Assembly (NCBI RefSeq): GCF_023898315.1
Contig: NC_064614.1
Coordinates: 500,356,109-500,420,108 of the forward strand
Length of the DNA: 64,000 nt
Source: Schistocerca nitens
Taxonomy: Eukaryota > Arthropoda > Insecta > Orthoptera > Acrididae
Reading direction: 5' to 3'
A model generated the notes under the pieces. That model was not told the DNA's origin and made no database searches. It worked only from the letters and a program-made list of their open reading frames with translations. Position numbers and translations under genes: made by a program. This document shows positions 46,133-57,275 of this stretch, piece after piece (within the stretch, counting starts at the first letter, position 1; each line of letters opens with the position of its first letter).

Positions 46133-47554
46133 CACTCCTGGAAATTGAAATAAGAACACCGTGAATTCATTGTCCCAGGAAGGGGAAACTTTATTGACAC
46201 ATTCCTGGGGTCCGATACATCACATGATCACACTGACAGAACCACAGGCACATAGACACAGGCAACAGAGCATGCACAATGTCGGCACTAGTACAGTGTA
46301 TATCCACCTTTCGCAGCAATGCAGGCTGCTATTCTCCCATGGAGGCGATCGTAGAGATGCTGGATGTAGTCCTGTGGAACGGCTTGCCATGCCATTTCTA
46401 CCTGGCGCCTCAGTTGGACCAGCGTTCGTGCCGGACGTGCAGACCGCGTGAGACGACGCTTCATCCAGTCCCAAACATGCTCAATGGGGGACAGATCCGG
46501 AGATCTTGCTGGCCAGGGTAGTTGACTTACACCTTCTAGAGCACGTTGGGTGGCACGGGATACATGCGGACGTGCATTGTCCTGTTGGAACAGCAAGTTC
46601 CCTTGCCGGTCTAGGAATGGTAGAACGATGGGTTCGATGACGGTTTGGATGTACCGTGCACTATTCAGTGTCCCCTCGACGATCACCAGTGGTGTACGGG
46701 CAGTGTAGGAGATGGCTCCCCACACCATGATGCCGGGTGTTGGCCCTGTGTGCCTCGGTCGTATGCAGTCCTGATTGTGGCGCTCACCTGCACGGCGCCA
46801 AACACGCATACGACCATCATTGGCACCAAGGCAGAAGCGACTCTCATCGCTGAAGACGACACGTCTCCATTCGTCCCTCCATTCACGCCTGTCGCGACAC
46901 CACTGGAGGCGGGCTGCACGATGTTGGGGCGTGACCGGAAGACGGCCTAACGGTGTGCGGGACCGTAGCCCAGCTTCATGGAGACGGTTGCGAATGGTCC
47001 TCGCCGATACCCCAGGAGCAACAGTGTCCCTAATTTGCTGGGAAGTGGCGGTGCGGTCCCCTATGGCACTGCGTAGGATCCTACGGTCTTGGCGTGCATC
47101 CGTGCGTCGCTGCGGTCCGGTCCCAGGTCGACGGGCACGTGCACCTTCCGCCGACCACTGGCGACAACATCGATGTACTGTGGAGACCTCACGCCCCACG
47201 TGTTGAGCAATTCGGCGGTACGTCCACCCGGCCTCCCGCATGCCCACTATACGCCCTCGCTCAAAGTCCGTCAACTGCACATACGGTTCACGTCCACGCT
47301 GTCGCGGCATGCTACCAGTGTTAAAGACTGCGATGGAGCTCCGTATGCCACGGCAAACTGGCTGACACTGACGGCGGCGGTGCACAAATGCTGCGCAGCT
47401 AGCGCCATTCGACGGCCAACACCGCGGTTCCTAGTGTGTCCGCTGTGCCGTGCGTGTGATCATTGCTTGTACAGCCCTCTCGCAATGTCCGGAGCAAGTA
47501 TGGTGGGTCTGACACACTGGTGTCAATGTGTTCTTTTTTCCATTTCCAGGAGTG
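46133..47554 (-). mobile_element. Complete Tc1-like transposon C, 1422 bp
   Basis: The termini CACTCCTGGAAATTGAAATA and (complement of the right) CACTCCTGGAAATGGAAAAA agree at most positions and are bordered by TA at 46131-46132 and 47555-47556. The single ORF inside is undamaged. No internal insertion is present, unlike nearly every other element here. It is a plausible autonomous or recently active copy. Confidence 0.92.
46288..47310 (-). CDS. Tc1-family transposase, intact, 340 residues
   Basis: The enzyme would excise and reinsert its element at TA dinucleotides. The start chosen is the ATG at 47310 (MPRQRGREPYVQLTDFERGR), because related copies begin the same way (MPLRGRRRR at 37108, MPRVRRRN at 54680). 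An upstream in-frame ATG would add 25 residues of terminal-region sequence. Two helix-turn-helix regions span roughly residues 13-56 and 68-120. Catalytic residues are D155 (VVFSDESRF), D244 (FQQDNARPH) and E277 (SPDLSPIEHVW). That leaves 32 residues between D244 and E277 instead of the classical 34. GIMVWGAIS (193-201) and the C-terminal AAKGGYTLY are as in the family. Length is normal for Tc1. No stop or frameshift was seen; activity is unproven. Confidence 0.93.
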   Translation of the reverse strand: MPRQRGREPYVQLTDFERGRIVGMREAGWTYRRIAQHVGREVSTVHRCCRQWSAEGARARRPGTGPQRRTDARQDRRILRSAIGDRTATSQQIRDTVAPGVSARTIRNRLHEAGLRSRTPLGRLPVTPQHRAARLQWCRDRREWRDEWRRVVFSDESRFCLGANDGRMRVWRRAGERHNQDCIRPRHTGPTPGIMVWGAISYTARTPLVIVEGTLNSARYIQTVIEPIVLPFLDRQGNLLFQQDNARPHVSRATQRALEGVSQLPWPARSPDLSPIEHVWDWMKRRLTRSARPARTLVQLRRQVEMAWQAVPQDYIQHLYDRLHGRIAACIAAKGGYTLY

Positions 47555-47859
47555 TATTTAATTATTTTCGGCTTTTGCATGTACGTTTCCATCTAGCAGC
47601 TAACATTACTCGTATTTATCGCGATTTACAATTGCACACTAACGTTTAATACAAGAGAAAACTCATAAAAGTGCTGTTTATAAACGTAAACCACGAATGA
47701 AAACGTAAACTTGAATTATTTCGTTTAACTACTATAGGTGAAGATACTTATGTACAAGGTAAGTAGTGATAACAAGCGCTAAAGACAGAGATGTCTGAAT
47801 TAGAGCAATAACTGTCATCCCATGTGGAAATGTTAGTGGCATAGGATGGCCGGATGCCT

Positions 47860-48140
47860 TTCATGTCACCACTCCCCCCACTCCCTCCCGTTTTCCTAGG
47901 TCGGAATTTGCGTCTAGTGCGATGTGAATGTGTGTGAACGTTTCAGAAATGTTAGTGAATAGTGCAACTGAGGCGGAATGAGTCCAGTAATCACCTACTT
48001 GGATGCAGAAAACCACATAACCACCACATCCAGGCTGGTCGGAACACAGGCCCACTTTGTTAATCCACCACGTGCATTCGATTCGGAGCCGGCGCCCTCC
48101 CCGAATTCCGGAAGTGACGTGTTAACGAACGGAACTGTCC
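47860..48140 (-). repeat. tRNA-headed SINE of a third family
   Basis: On the minus strand a degraded head (near 48070-48140) includes GATCGAAT-like B-box sequence, and the body contains CAGCCTGGATGTGGTGGTTA and CCGCCTCAGTTGCACT. I recognise this arrangement as a SINE-type repeat but could not set exact ends. The interval 47556-47860 shows nothing. The 48141-48554 interval has only short ORFs. Confidence 0.55.
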
Positions 48141-48554
48141 AGGAGAGTACAACCCAGAAAGAAGTCGGATGTGCGTCCCTATTTCACTATTACAATGCAA
48201 AGTGTCTACAGTACTAGGAAATTCGACACGTCCAATCACCACGGCAACAAGAAGGAGAATGCTTTTGTGGGCTACGAGGCCTCCCAAAAGCGAATTCTAC
48301 TGCCTAATGTACCAATTGGCCGGAACCAGTAAAGCTCCCACAAGACTTCAAGACACGCCTTGCGGTTTCCATCCACAGATGTCCTGCAGACAGGTGACTA
48401 TAGCTATCTGAGACTGAGAATTGAGTGTCATAGCGCGCGCGCGAATACGTGGCTTGAGACGAGTTCCGTTCCAGAGCAGATGCCTTCAAAGCTGCTGTCT
48501 TGTTGCCCACACGCAGGCATGCGATATTACTGTCTAGTATTACCGGAATCACCG

Positions 48555-48790
48555 TTGCTGCCTCTGGATCACGGGGCTCGGGTTCTATTTCCGATCGGAT
48601 CGGGGATTTCCTCCGCCCGGGGAATGGGTGTTTGTGTTGTCCAAATCATCTCATCATCATTAGGATAATGGAGAGACTGGAAATGGAAGGATTGGAACTT
48701 GTATGGGCGCTGATCACCACGATGTTGATGGTCCCACAAACCAACATCATCGTCATCATCACCAGAATGACTGCCAGTAACATTTATTGT
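48555..48790 (+). repeat. SINE of a fourth family, head truncated
   Basis: A B-box-like GGGTTCTATTTCCG at about 48579 is followed by GGGGATTTCCTCCGCCCGGG and a body with TGTTTGTGTTGTCC and GGGCGCTGATCACCACG. It ends in a CATCATC-rich tail near 48750-48765. Confidence 0.6.
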
Positions 48791-49434
48791 CCAGTATGTT
48801 CGTAAGCAAGGTCATCAATTGTTCCGTCTATTTCAGCTTGAGCAGGCTTCTTAACTTACAATAGCCAAAAGTATTGCATAGATACACTGTAACAGTTTTT
48901 AAAAGTTGCCAGAAGTTGTTTACCCTCATATTCGCAGTTTTCATCTTTTTTTTTGGTATGATTCTAATGTGTTTCGGCTACAGGATTCCGAAAGCTTTAT
49001 TTCTCGTCTGGCATCACGCCTACGTTCTGGCAGCACAATCCTTTTCTTGAGATGATTTATCTGTTAAATCTCAGTGTGGCGTTCTATCCCTTAGAGATTG
49101 CACCAAAATGAATTTTTTTTTTTTTTTTGATAGACTGGTTATATTTCGTTACCGACTCATGACTTTTCTATCATGTAGGGTATTCTAAAAAGACTTACCT
49201 TATTTAAAAAAATTATATTTAATGATAGAAACACGTTACAAAACAGGGTCGGTTTGCAAAATACCCACAAAACCATAAAAGAAGTTTTCTAGCTGTAAAA
49301 AAGCGCCAACAACACTCAAGATTGCTCATTCCAATCATTGTGTTATTCCTAAAACAAGTTTGAGCAGCCATACATCTTTTCATAGAAGATGGAGCAAAAC
49401 ACCTGCACTTTAGGCAAATCTCTTTCGTACTCAA
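48791..49434. other. No gene recognised
   Basis: AT-rich, with T runs near 48950 and 49110. Confidence 0.5.
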
Positions 49435-50300
49435 CGATTTCTTGGGGGTTAAAGGGTCTCCATGTTGTTGTCTTCAGTCCGATGACTGGTCTGATGCAGT
49501 TCTCCACGCTAATCTATCCGGTGCAAGCCTCTCCATTTCTGCTAGACGACAACAACCTATATCTGCTTAATGAAGCCAACCCGTGGTCTTCCTCTACAAT
49601 TTTCGTCCCGTACACTTCCCTCCAATACCGTATTAGCTATTCCTTGATACCTGAGCATGTATCGCATCAACGTATCCATTACTTTCGTTAAGTTGTGCCA
49701 TTAATCTCTTTTCTCCTCGTTTAGACACAATACCTCTTTATTAGTTATCCGGCCTATTCATTTAACCTTCAGCATTCTTCTCTAATACCAGGTCTGAAGA
49801 GTTGTGCCTGTATGGTTTGTCGTTTCGCTTCCATAAGAGGCTACACTCCGTAGAAATATTCCCAGAGAAGCCTTCCTAACAATAAATTTATATTCGATAT
49901 TTGCATATTTCTCATTTTCAGGGAAGCTTTTCATACTATTAACAGTCAACTTTTTACATTCTCTTTATTCCGCCATCGTAAGTTACTTTTCTGTTCAGAT
50001 AGCAGAACCCCTCTAGAACGGCATCTCTTTTTCTAATCAATCTCCCTAACGTCACATGACTAAACTCGACTGCATTCCATTACCTCTTTTCGAGACACTA
50101 TCCGTTCTGTTCAAATGTTCTTCCACGTCCATTGCCGTCTGTATTCTATAAAGGTATAACAATATTATCGACAGACCTTAAAGTTTTTATGTCTTCACCA
50201 TGAAACTTAATTCCTTTCCAAATTTCTTCGTAGTTTATAAACTAAGCTTGTAATGGGGGAAGGGGTGCAGGCTTGTCTCGCTCCTTATCAGTGACTACCC
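49435..50300 (-). pseudogene. RTE-like LINE 3' relic, antisense
   Basis: GTTGTTGTCTTCAGTCCGATGA at about 49464 followed by TGATGCAGTTCTCCACGCTA is a phrase I recognise as the antisense 3' part of an abundant arthropod RTE-like LINE. Decayed similarity continues to about 50300. No ORF survives. It appears to be the family represented in sense orientation at 26085-27840. Confidence 0.55.
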
Positions 50301-51849
50301 CTTTCATGTCCTTCAAATTTTAGAAGGGCAGGCTGGTTTCTTTATAACTTGTATATAACCTGGAATCCCGACATGCACTCTTTTTTCTGCTTGACTTAAT
50401 CTCTATACGAAATGTTGCTTCGTCACTGAAAATGTACAGCATAACGGTCAACTGGTTCCACGTCCAGTAAGGGAACATTACTGACGTCAAGACGTTTCCT
50501 GTTATCCATAACACTAAGAGTTCTTACTAATTGGAGTAGCTATTGTTTTTAGACCAATGTCGCAGTAACGGAGTCCAGTGGGGAATTTTAAGTTCTATGT
50601 TTGAGCTCAAAAGCTTGCCATGTGCTTCTTACTAGAGATGCGAGACCGATGTCGGTCCTTTCCTCTACACAAATGTCCTGTCTGTCCACACTGGCGATAC
50701 TGAAAGCGAATGTTTTTCGCCGTAGGCTGAACAAACCCGAAACACCGACGAAACCGAGCTGGAACACGGGAAAGGCATTCTACTGAGCGGACGCCATCGC
50801 GCTTCAGACTGATTTTATAGACACAATCAGCGCATGTCCTGCCATCTAGCGTTTCTCTACAACTCTAGCTCACGCCCACTTTATCAATACACCTATTCTC
50901 CCCGGAATACCCGTTCTGTCGTAATTCAGAGCCTTCTCAGGCGGGCCATTGAAAAGTTGTAATAACAGAGCAAAACATAGCAAAACAACACCCGAAAACT
51001 TCAAGATTTGTTAGTATTAGAAGGTGTCGGCTGTGAATTTTAAGGCTTGGTGGCATGGAATGATCGGATAGTAAACTAGTTATCTTAATCTGTACTTCTG
51101 ACTGAAAATAGGCAAAAATGTGACAGTAATCCTTTACTCACTGATTCCTACCGTTATTTTAAGCCATCCACTGGTGATGGTGTCGCACTCCGTAAGTGAA
51201 GTGGTCACACTGTGGTTAATTGAAGTAGGAGAAACTTCTGCCCTGAAAACACGTAAAACATTTTCTTTGACCTAATGCGACGGAAAAAAAAGCAGTACAG
51301 TATGGCCTTACGGAGACAAACAATGTTTAGCCGTACCTCATATATTTCTAACTCTATTGCCTGGTGCCTCTGAAAATGACCTGGGGTCGAAGTGAAAGAC
51401 TGAATTAGAACCTTTGGATTTATTAGTGATTACGTTTACATGAAGGAAATTTCAATTACGTAACAAGAATGTTCTTAAGTGCTACTTGACAATAACTTTA
51501 CAGACAAAATGGTCTGTGTGAACGAGGGAATGGATTTTACAAGCTTGCGTGTGTTCCAGCATGCTGCAAGAGAGATAAGCGTTACTGAGGGCAAAGAACA
51601 AGAAAGAAAGTTGTTACTGTTCGTTGACAGAGATTCACAGGGCTCATAAACTTACAGTTTCGTTAAACGATTTGCACCGGACAAGAACAGAGCAAAAGAA
51701 AACTGGATAAGAGGTAACAGTTAAAGGACCAAGAGAACGAATATACTGGTCAACCTAAAGGAGGATGATATAAAGAATTTAACAGATAACATACATGGCA
51801 AAGATTTCAGCAATTCAGAATGATTTTGGTACAAAGAATTGTGACTACG
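50301..51849. other. No gene recognised
   Basis: Short ORFs only. Low-complexity or repeat borders were not obvious. Confidence 0.45.
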
Positions 51850-52440
51850 AATGAGCTCTGATCGCGACCTAACTAGTAGTACACCAGCAAGCAGTTGTGT
51901 TGCATCTCAACGGCAGTGCCTCGTGGTACAGCTGCGCAGTGAGTCCCCACCTGCCCACAGCATCTCCAACACGTCCAGATTGGAACTCGCCCCGTCAACT
52001 GCCCGCCATTCGCTTGTCAACACCCTAGAGAGAGTGCACTTTTTGGTGCTCATAACGGCCGGGCACCAATCACGGGCCTAGCATCCGGCGGCAACACAGC
52101 GACCCAATCGGTTCGCGTCAAAAAGCGTGCACTACGGATCCTTTGTTCCTCCGTTTTAACTGCCAGAGTTGACAGCAACAACTCGAAGCTTCTACCGCGA
52201 ACTTCCAACAACCAATGGGAGCACTCACCCCCGAATTTGGCGGGAAGGATCGTTCCACCTACGCTCTCCAAGCCACTTACGCTAAGACAGGACTGGGATC
52301 CTCTGCCACCATTTCTCTTCTTGTTCTACGATTCCGCCACCTGCCCCCTGCTGTTATTCTGTGCTTCCAACGGCTGAAAAAAAAATCGCCTTTGCAAACG
52401 GCCCAAAGGCAAACTAACAGAATGGATTTCGTGTAAGACA
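51850..52440 (+). promoter_or_regulatory. GC-rich block with CCAAT and E2F-like sites
   Basis: CCAAT motifs lie at 52066-52070, 52104-52108 and 52212-52216. A near-perfect E2F site TTTGGCGGGAA lies at 52236-52246, 20 bp after the last CCAAT. No convincing start codon with a donor follows. It could equally be a solo LTR or other transposon promoter; I could not find its borders. Confidence 0.3.
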
Positions 52441-52563
52441 GAGAGTGTTGGAGAAATTTAGGTTGCTGATAATAAAGAGATGGTTAAGATTAAATAAAAC
52501 ACGTGCCATAGATCACTTCCTATAGGCATTGGTCCGAGCAGAATATGATAAGGATGGCATATA

Positions 52564-54382
52564 CATTCAGGAGACAAAGAAACTAGTACACCTGCCTAAC
52601 ATCGTGTAGGGCCCCGGCGAGCGCGCAGAAGTGCCGCAACACGACGTGGCATGTACTCGACTAATGTCTTAGGTAGTGCTGGAGGGAACTGACTCCATGA
52701 ATCCTGCAGGGCTGTCCATAAAGCCGTAAGACTACGAGGAGGTGGAGATCTCTTCTGAACAGCACGTTGCAGGGCATCCTAGATACGCTCAATAATGTTC
52801 ATATCTGGGGAGTTTGGTGGCCACCAGAAGTGTTTAAACTAGGAAGAGTGTACGGGAGCCACTCTGTAGCAATTCTGGACATATGGGGTGTCGCATTGTC
52901 CTTCTGGAAATGCCCACGTCCATCGGAATGTACGAGGGGCGTTCAGAAAGTAAGCTCCGATCGGTCGCGAAATGGAAACGACTATGAAAATCCGATAAAG
53001 CTTTGCACAGATGTGTTGGGTAGTGTCTCTAGTATAACCCCAGTTAGCATCACGTCGCTCTTCTCATTTCTGAGCTCGCAGTGAGTACGTAAAGATGTCT
53101 AGAAAATAGTGTCTGCCGCCAAGTACGAGGGCCTGGTGAGAAATTTCGCCTGAAGCTATGCAACTAACATTACATAACTGTCGTGCTGTTTCTTCTTCAA
53201 GACAATTCTCAGCCGCATTCTGCAGGGGCAATGTAGATGCTCCTGCATCGTTTTCAAATGGAAATGTTAGATTACCCACAATACAGTCCGCAATTGTCTC
53301 CCCCTGAGTTTCATCTCTGGTCACATGAACCGCTGTCTTTGAAGACAACATTTTGACACAGACAACGAGGTGTAGGCGAGCGTGGAGAATTGGCGGAAAG
53401 CACTGGCGGCTGCCTTCTATGATGAGGCTATTGAAAAGTTGGTACAACGCTATGACAAAAGTCTAAGTCAGAACGGCGACTACGTAGAGAAGTAGCTGAA
53501 AGGTGTAGCTAATTGTTACAAGTAAAACATTTCTGATGTTCACTGTGGTTTCAATTTGGCAATCAATCGGAGCTTACTTTCTGAACAGGCCTCGTACAAT
53601 GGACATGAATGGATGCAGGTGATCAGACAGGATGGTTACGTACGTGCTACCTGTCAGAGTCGTATCTAGACGTATCAGGGGCCGCATATAACTCCAACTG
53701 CACACACCCCACACCATTACAGAGCCTACACCAGCTTCAACAGTCCCTTGCTGACTTGCAGGGTCCAGTATTCATACCCGTACACGTCCATCCACTCGAT
53801 ACAATTTGAAACGAGACTCGTCCGACCAGACAACATGTTTACAGTCATCAGCAACCTAATGTCAGTGCTGATGGGCCCAGGCGAGGCGTAAAGTTTTGTG
53901 TCGTGCAGTCATCAAGGGTACACCAGTGGGCCTTCGGCTCGAAAGCCCATATCGATGATGTTTCGTTGAATTGTTCGCACGCTGACGCATGTTGAAGGCC
54001 CAGTATTGGAATCAGCAGCAATTTGCGGAAAGGTTGCACTTTTGTCACGTTCAACGGTTCTCCTTAGTCGTCGTTGGTTCCGTTCTTGCATTGATGTCGG
54101 AGATCAGATGTTTTACCGTATTCCTGATATTCACGGTACACTCGCGAAATGGCCGAACGGGAAAATCCGCTACCTCGGAGATGTTGTGTCCCACCGCTCG
54201 TGCGCAGACACCACATTCAAACTCACTTAAACCTTGATAACTAGCCATTGTAGTAAGAGTGAGCGATCTGACAATTGGGACAGACAATTGTTGTTTTATT
54301 TAGGCGTTCTGACTGCAGCGCGGTATTCTGCCTGTTTACATATCTCTGTATTTGAAGATGCATGCCTATTGGCGCTTCAGTG
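52564..54382 (-). mobile_element. Tc1-like transposon split by a mariner derivative
   Basis: Same family as 21541-22757. The left end CATTCAGGAGACAAAG follows TA, and the right end complement CACTGAAGCGCC precedes TA at 54383. The sequence is colinear with the other copy except for the mariner at 52933-53594. Transposase remnants on the minus strand (for example 53848-54287) are broken by frameshifts. Confidence 0.85.
52933..53594 (+). mobile_element. Mariner-like element with internal deletion, 662 bp
   Basis: The termini CGAGGGGCGTTCAGAAAGTA and (complement of the right) CGAGGCCTGTTCAGAAAGTA are near-identical inverted repeats with TA on both sides (52931-52932, 53595-53596). The plus strand keeps only the C-terminal half of a mariner transposase: QDNSQPHSAGA, then YPQYSPQLSPPEFHLW (expected HPPYSPDLAPSDFHLF), and near the end EKLVQRYDKSLSQNGDYVEK. 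The catalytic Asp of SPDLAP is changed and stops are present, so it depends on other copies. Confidence 0.85.
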
Positions 54383-54448
54383 TATTAACTGTTATATTCA
54401 CGTAATTTTTTGAAGCTCCCTGTGTCAAAGCTGACAGTTGTAATAATA

Positions 54449-55854
54449 CACTACTGGCCATTAAAATTGCTACACCACGAAGATGGCGTGCTACAGACGC
54501 GAAATTTAACCGACAGGAAGAAGATGCTGTGATATGCAAATGATTAGCTTTTCAGAGCATTCACACAAGGTTGCCGCCGGTGGCGACACCTACAACGTGC
54601 TAACATGAGAAAAGTTTACAACCGATTTCTCATACACAAACAGCAGTTGACCGGCGTTGCCTGGTGAAACGTTGTTGTGATGCCTCGTGTAAGGAGGAGA
54701 AATGCGTACCATCACGTTTCAGACTTTGATAAAGGTCGGATTATAGCCTATCGCGATTGCGGTTTATCGTATCGCGACATTGCTGCTCGCGTTGGTCGAG
54801 ATCCAATGACTGTTAGCAGAATATGGATTCGGTGGGTTCAGGAGGGTAATACGGAACGCCGTACTGAATCCCAACGGCCTCGTATCACTAGCAGTCGAGA
54901 TGACAGGCATCTTATCCGCATGGCTGTAACGTATCGCGCAGCCACGTCTCGATCCCTGAGTCAATAGATAGGGACGTTTGCAAGACAACAACCACCTGCA
55001 CGAACAGTTCGACGACGTTTGCAGCAGCGTGGACTATCAGCTCGGAGACCATGGCTGCGGTTACCCTTGACGCTGCATCACAGACAGGAGCGCCTGCGAT
55101 GGTGTACTCAACGACGAACCTGGGTGCACGAATGGGAAAACGTCATTTTTTCGGATGAATCCAGGTTCTGTTTACAGCATCATGATGGTCGCATCCGCGT
55201 TTGGCGACATCGCAGTGAACGCACATTGGAAGCGTGTATTCGTCATCGCCACACTGGCGTATCACCCGGCATGATGGTATGTGGTGCCATTGGTTACACG
55301 TCTCTGTCACCTCTTGTTCGCACTGAAGGCACTTTGAACAGTGGATTTACATTTCAGATGTGTTACGACCCGTGGCTCTACCCTTCATTCGATCCCTGCG
55401 AAATCCTACATTTCAGCAAGATAATGAACGACCACATGTTGCAGGTCCTGTACGGGCCTTTCTGGATACAGAAAATGTTCGACTGCTGCCCTGGCCAGCA
55501 CATTCTCCAGATCTCTCAGCAACTGAAAACGTCTGGTCAATGGTGGCCGAGCAACTGGCTCGTCACAATACGCCAGTCATTACTCTTGATGAGCTGTGGT
55601 ATCGTGTTGAAGCTGCATGGGCAGCTGCACCTGTACACGCCATCCAAGCTCTGTTTGACTCAATGCCCAGGCGTATCACTGCCGTTATTACGGCGAGAGG
55701 TGGTTGTTCTGGGTACTGATTTCTCAGGATCTATGCACCCAAATTGCGTGAAAATGTAATCACATGTCAGTTCTAGTATAATATATTTTTTCAACGAATA
55801 ACCGTTTATCATCTGCATTTCTTCTTGGTGTAGCAATTTTAATGGCCATTAGTG
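54449..55854 (+). mobile_element. Tc1-like transposon D, 1406 bp
   Basis: The termini CACTACTGGCCATTAAAATTGC and the complement of GCAATTTTAATGGCCATTAGTG match almost throughout, bordered by TA at 54447-54448 and 55855-55856. The transposase inside has only a few lesions. Confidence 0.9.
54680..55719 (+). pseudogene. Tc1 D transposase, nearly intact, 34-residue D-E spacing
   Basis: The start MPRVRRRNAYHHVSDFDKGR at 54680 leads into a helix-turn-helix (CGLSYRDIAARVGRDPMTVS). An in-frame stop occurs near 54966. The frame continues with VIFSDESRFCLQ (first Asp) and GMMVCGAIGY, then a frameshift near 55350 leads into FQQDNERPHVAG (second Asp) and PAHSPDLSATENVWS (Glu), ending ITARGGCSGY at 55719. 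The Asp-Glu interval is 34 residues, the classical Tc1 value. One stop and one frameshift suffice to inactivate it, implying modest age. Confidence 0.85.
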
Positions 55855-55879
55855 TATGTTTCAAACGCGTGAGTGTCAT

Positions 55880-56420
55880 ACGCCTCTGCTCAGCCACGCC
55901 GGCTGGCAGCACTGACAACGTGGGCAGCCGGATGTCTGCCGTCACAGCCGGTGCCTGAACAGAAACGCCCGTTTCCAGCGAACACGTGTCGTCCGTAAGG
56001 TAAACAGCGGCCCTTTCGCGTGGCGCGGCGCCGCTGGGCGGTATCGACCACGACGCCAGAGACGTCTGCTGTGAGCCCGCGGCCGGCGCCGTGACCTACA
56101 TGGCCCGTCCCGCCTCGCCCCGGTAAGTGAACGCAGCGCGGCAGAAAGGACGGCCGGGGGAAATATCGACAAAGCGGGGTGTTTATTGGATCTGTGCGGG
56201 AAATGAGGCAATCCCACGCAGGAACCTCAGGACAGCGCCCCGCCATTTAAATCGCAATAAGAGCGCGCAAGGGTTGCCGGGGCGACGGCAGCGCGGGAAA
56301 TGGTGGGCGGCCGGCAGTTCCTTAGCCGCGGCAACCGAGGAGGGCACGCCGTAGGCGGCGCTCACCACACAGCTGCCTGGCGCTCGCGAGAGAGGAGCGC
56401 CTATTTCTCAGTCTTAACTG
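55880..56420 (+). promoter_or_regulatory. CpG-rich promoter-like region with X-box and E2F-like sites
   Basis: GC-rich, CpG-dense DNA. GTTGCCGGGGCGAC at 56273-56286 fits the RFX X-box pattern (two inverted half-sites). GCGCGGGAAA at 56291-56300 and GTGCGGGAAA near 56197 resemble E2F sites. TCAGTC at 56408-56413 fits the arthropod initiator. Candidate donors are AAG|GTAAAC at 56000 and GTAAGT at 56123. The strand of any gene is uncertain, and long ORFs on both strands are treated as compositional. Confidence 0.45.
56100..56122 (+). CDS. Very short candidate coding exon ahead of a splice donor
   Basis: ATG at 56100 opens MARPASP plus two bases, directly followed by GTAAGTGA at 56123, a full match to donor positions +1 to +6. 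The start context is only fair (T at -3, G at +4). It could be the end of a non-coding exon instead. No partner exon was identified. Confidence 0.2.
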
Positions 56421-56776
56421 ACGTTAGCACTGCCGGCATTATCACTAAAAAGGAAAGCAAAAAGGTAAAGCTGCCGCCAGACCGAAGGTTACTTTGAACA
56501 CCGAGTCCGCACACTGTCATACTTTGACGGCGAAGGCTACCTTGTACAACTGCTGTGTCCATATATTTCCATGAGAGCCCTAATTCCTCATATCTTGTCT
56601 TAGTGGCCCTCACGCGAATCGCACGTTGGCGACTGTGGAATTATTCTGCAATGAACCGCCAATGCCGGTCCTCTAAATTTTCTTCATAGTGTTTCGGGAA
56701 AAGAATGTGGTCTTTCTTCTAGGCATTCCCTTTTGAGTTGACGCAACATCTCCATAACGCGTGTTGATGAAACCTA

Positions 56777-56989
56777 GCCGCGCGGGATTAGCCGAGCGGT
56801 CTACGGTGCTGCAGTCAGGGGCGCTGCAGTCAGGGGCTGTGGGGCTGGTCCCGGCGGAGGTCCGAGTCATCGCTCGGGCATGGGTGTGTGTGTTTGTCCT
56901 TAGGATAATTTAGGTTAAGTAGTCTGTAAGCTTAGGGACTGACGACCTTAGCAGTTAAGTCCCATAAGATTTCACACACATTTGAACAT
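56777..56989 (+). repeat. SINE, head type c, with a 15-bp internal duplication
   Basis: The head GCCGCGCGGGATTAGCCGAG differs from types a and b, while the body (TTTGTCCTTAGGATAATTTA ... GTTAAGTCCCATAAGATTTC) is a recognisable relative. The target duplication TTGATGAAACCTA is exact at 56764-56776 and 56990-57002. GCTGCAGTCAGGGG occurs twice at 56808 and 56823. Confidence 0.88.
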
Positions 56990-57275
56990 TTGATGAAACC
57001 TACCGGTAACACATCTAACAGCACACCTTTGAATTGCTTCGATGTTTTTCTTTAATGCGACCTGATGGGGACCACAAACATTCGGCCAGTACTCAAGCAC
57101 GGGTCACATTAGAGTTCTGCTTACGGTCTTTTTTATACATGAATTCGTGCAATTCTCCCAATAAACCGAAGAAGACCAATCGCCTTCCCTACTACAGACG
57201 TTGCGTCAGCGTTGCGTCTCATACTGCTTTGCGACGATATGCCTAGGTATTTAATCCACTTGACTGTGTCAAGCA

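Noticed and set aside
46645..47649. Several plus-strand ORFs of 100-186 codons opposite the Tc1 transposase
   Set aside because: Shadows of the intact GC-rich minus-strand transposase.
51850..52440. LTR retrotransposon
   Set aside because: No paired LTRs, primer-binding site or gag-pol motifs were found; a solo LTR stays possible but unsupported.
53064..53447. 127-codon minus-strand ORF
   Set aside because: Antisense to the mariner transposase remnant read on the plus strand.
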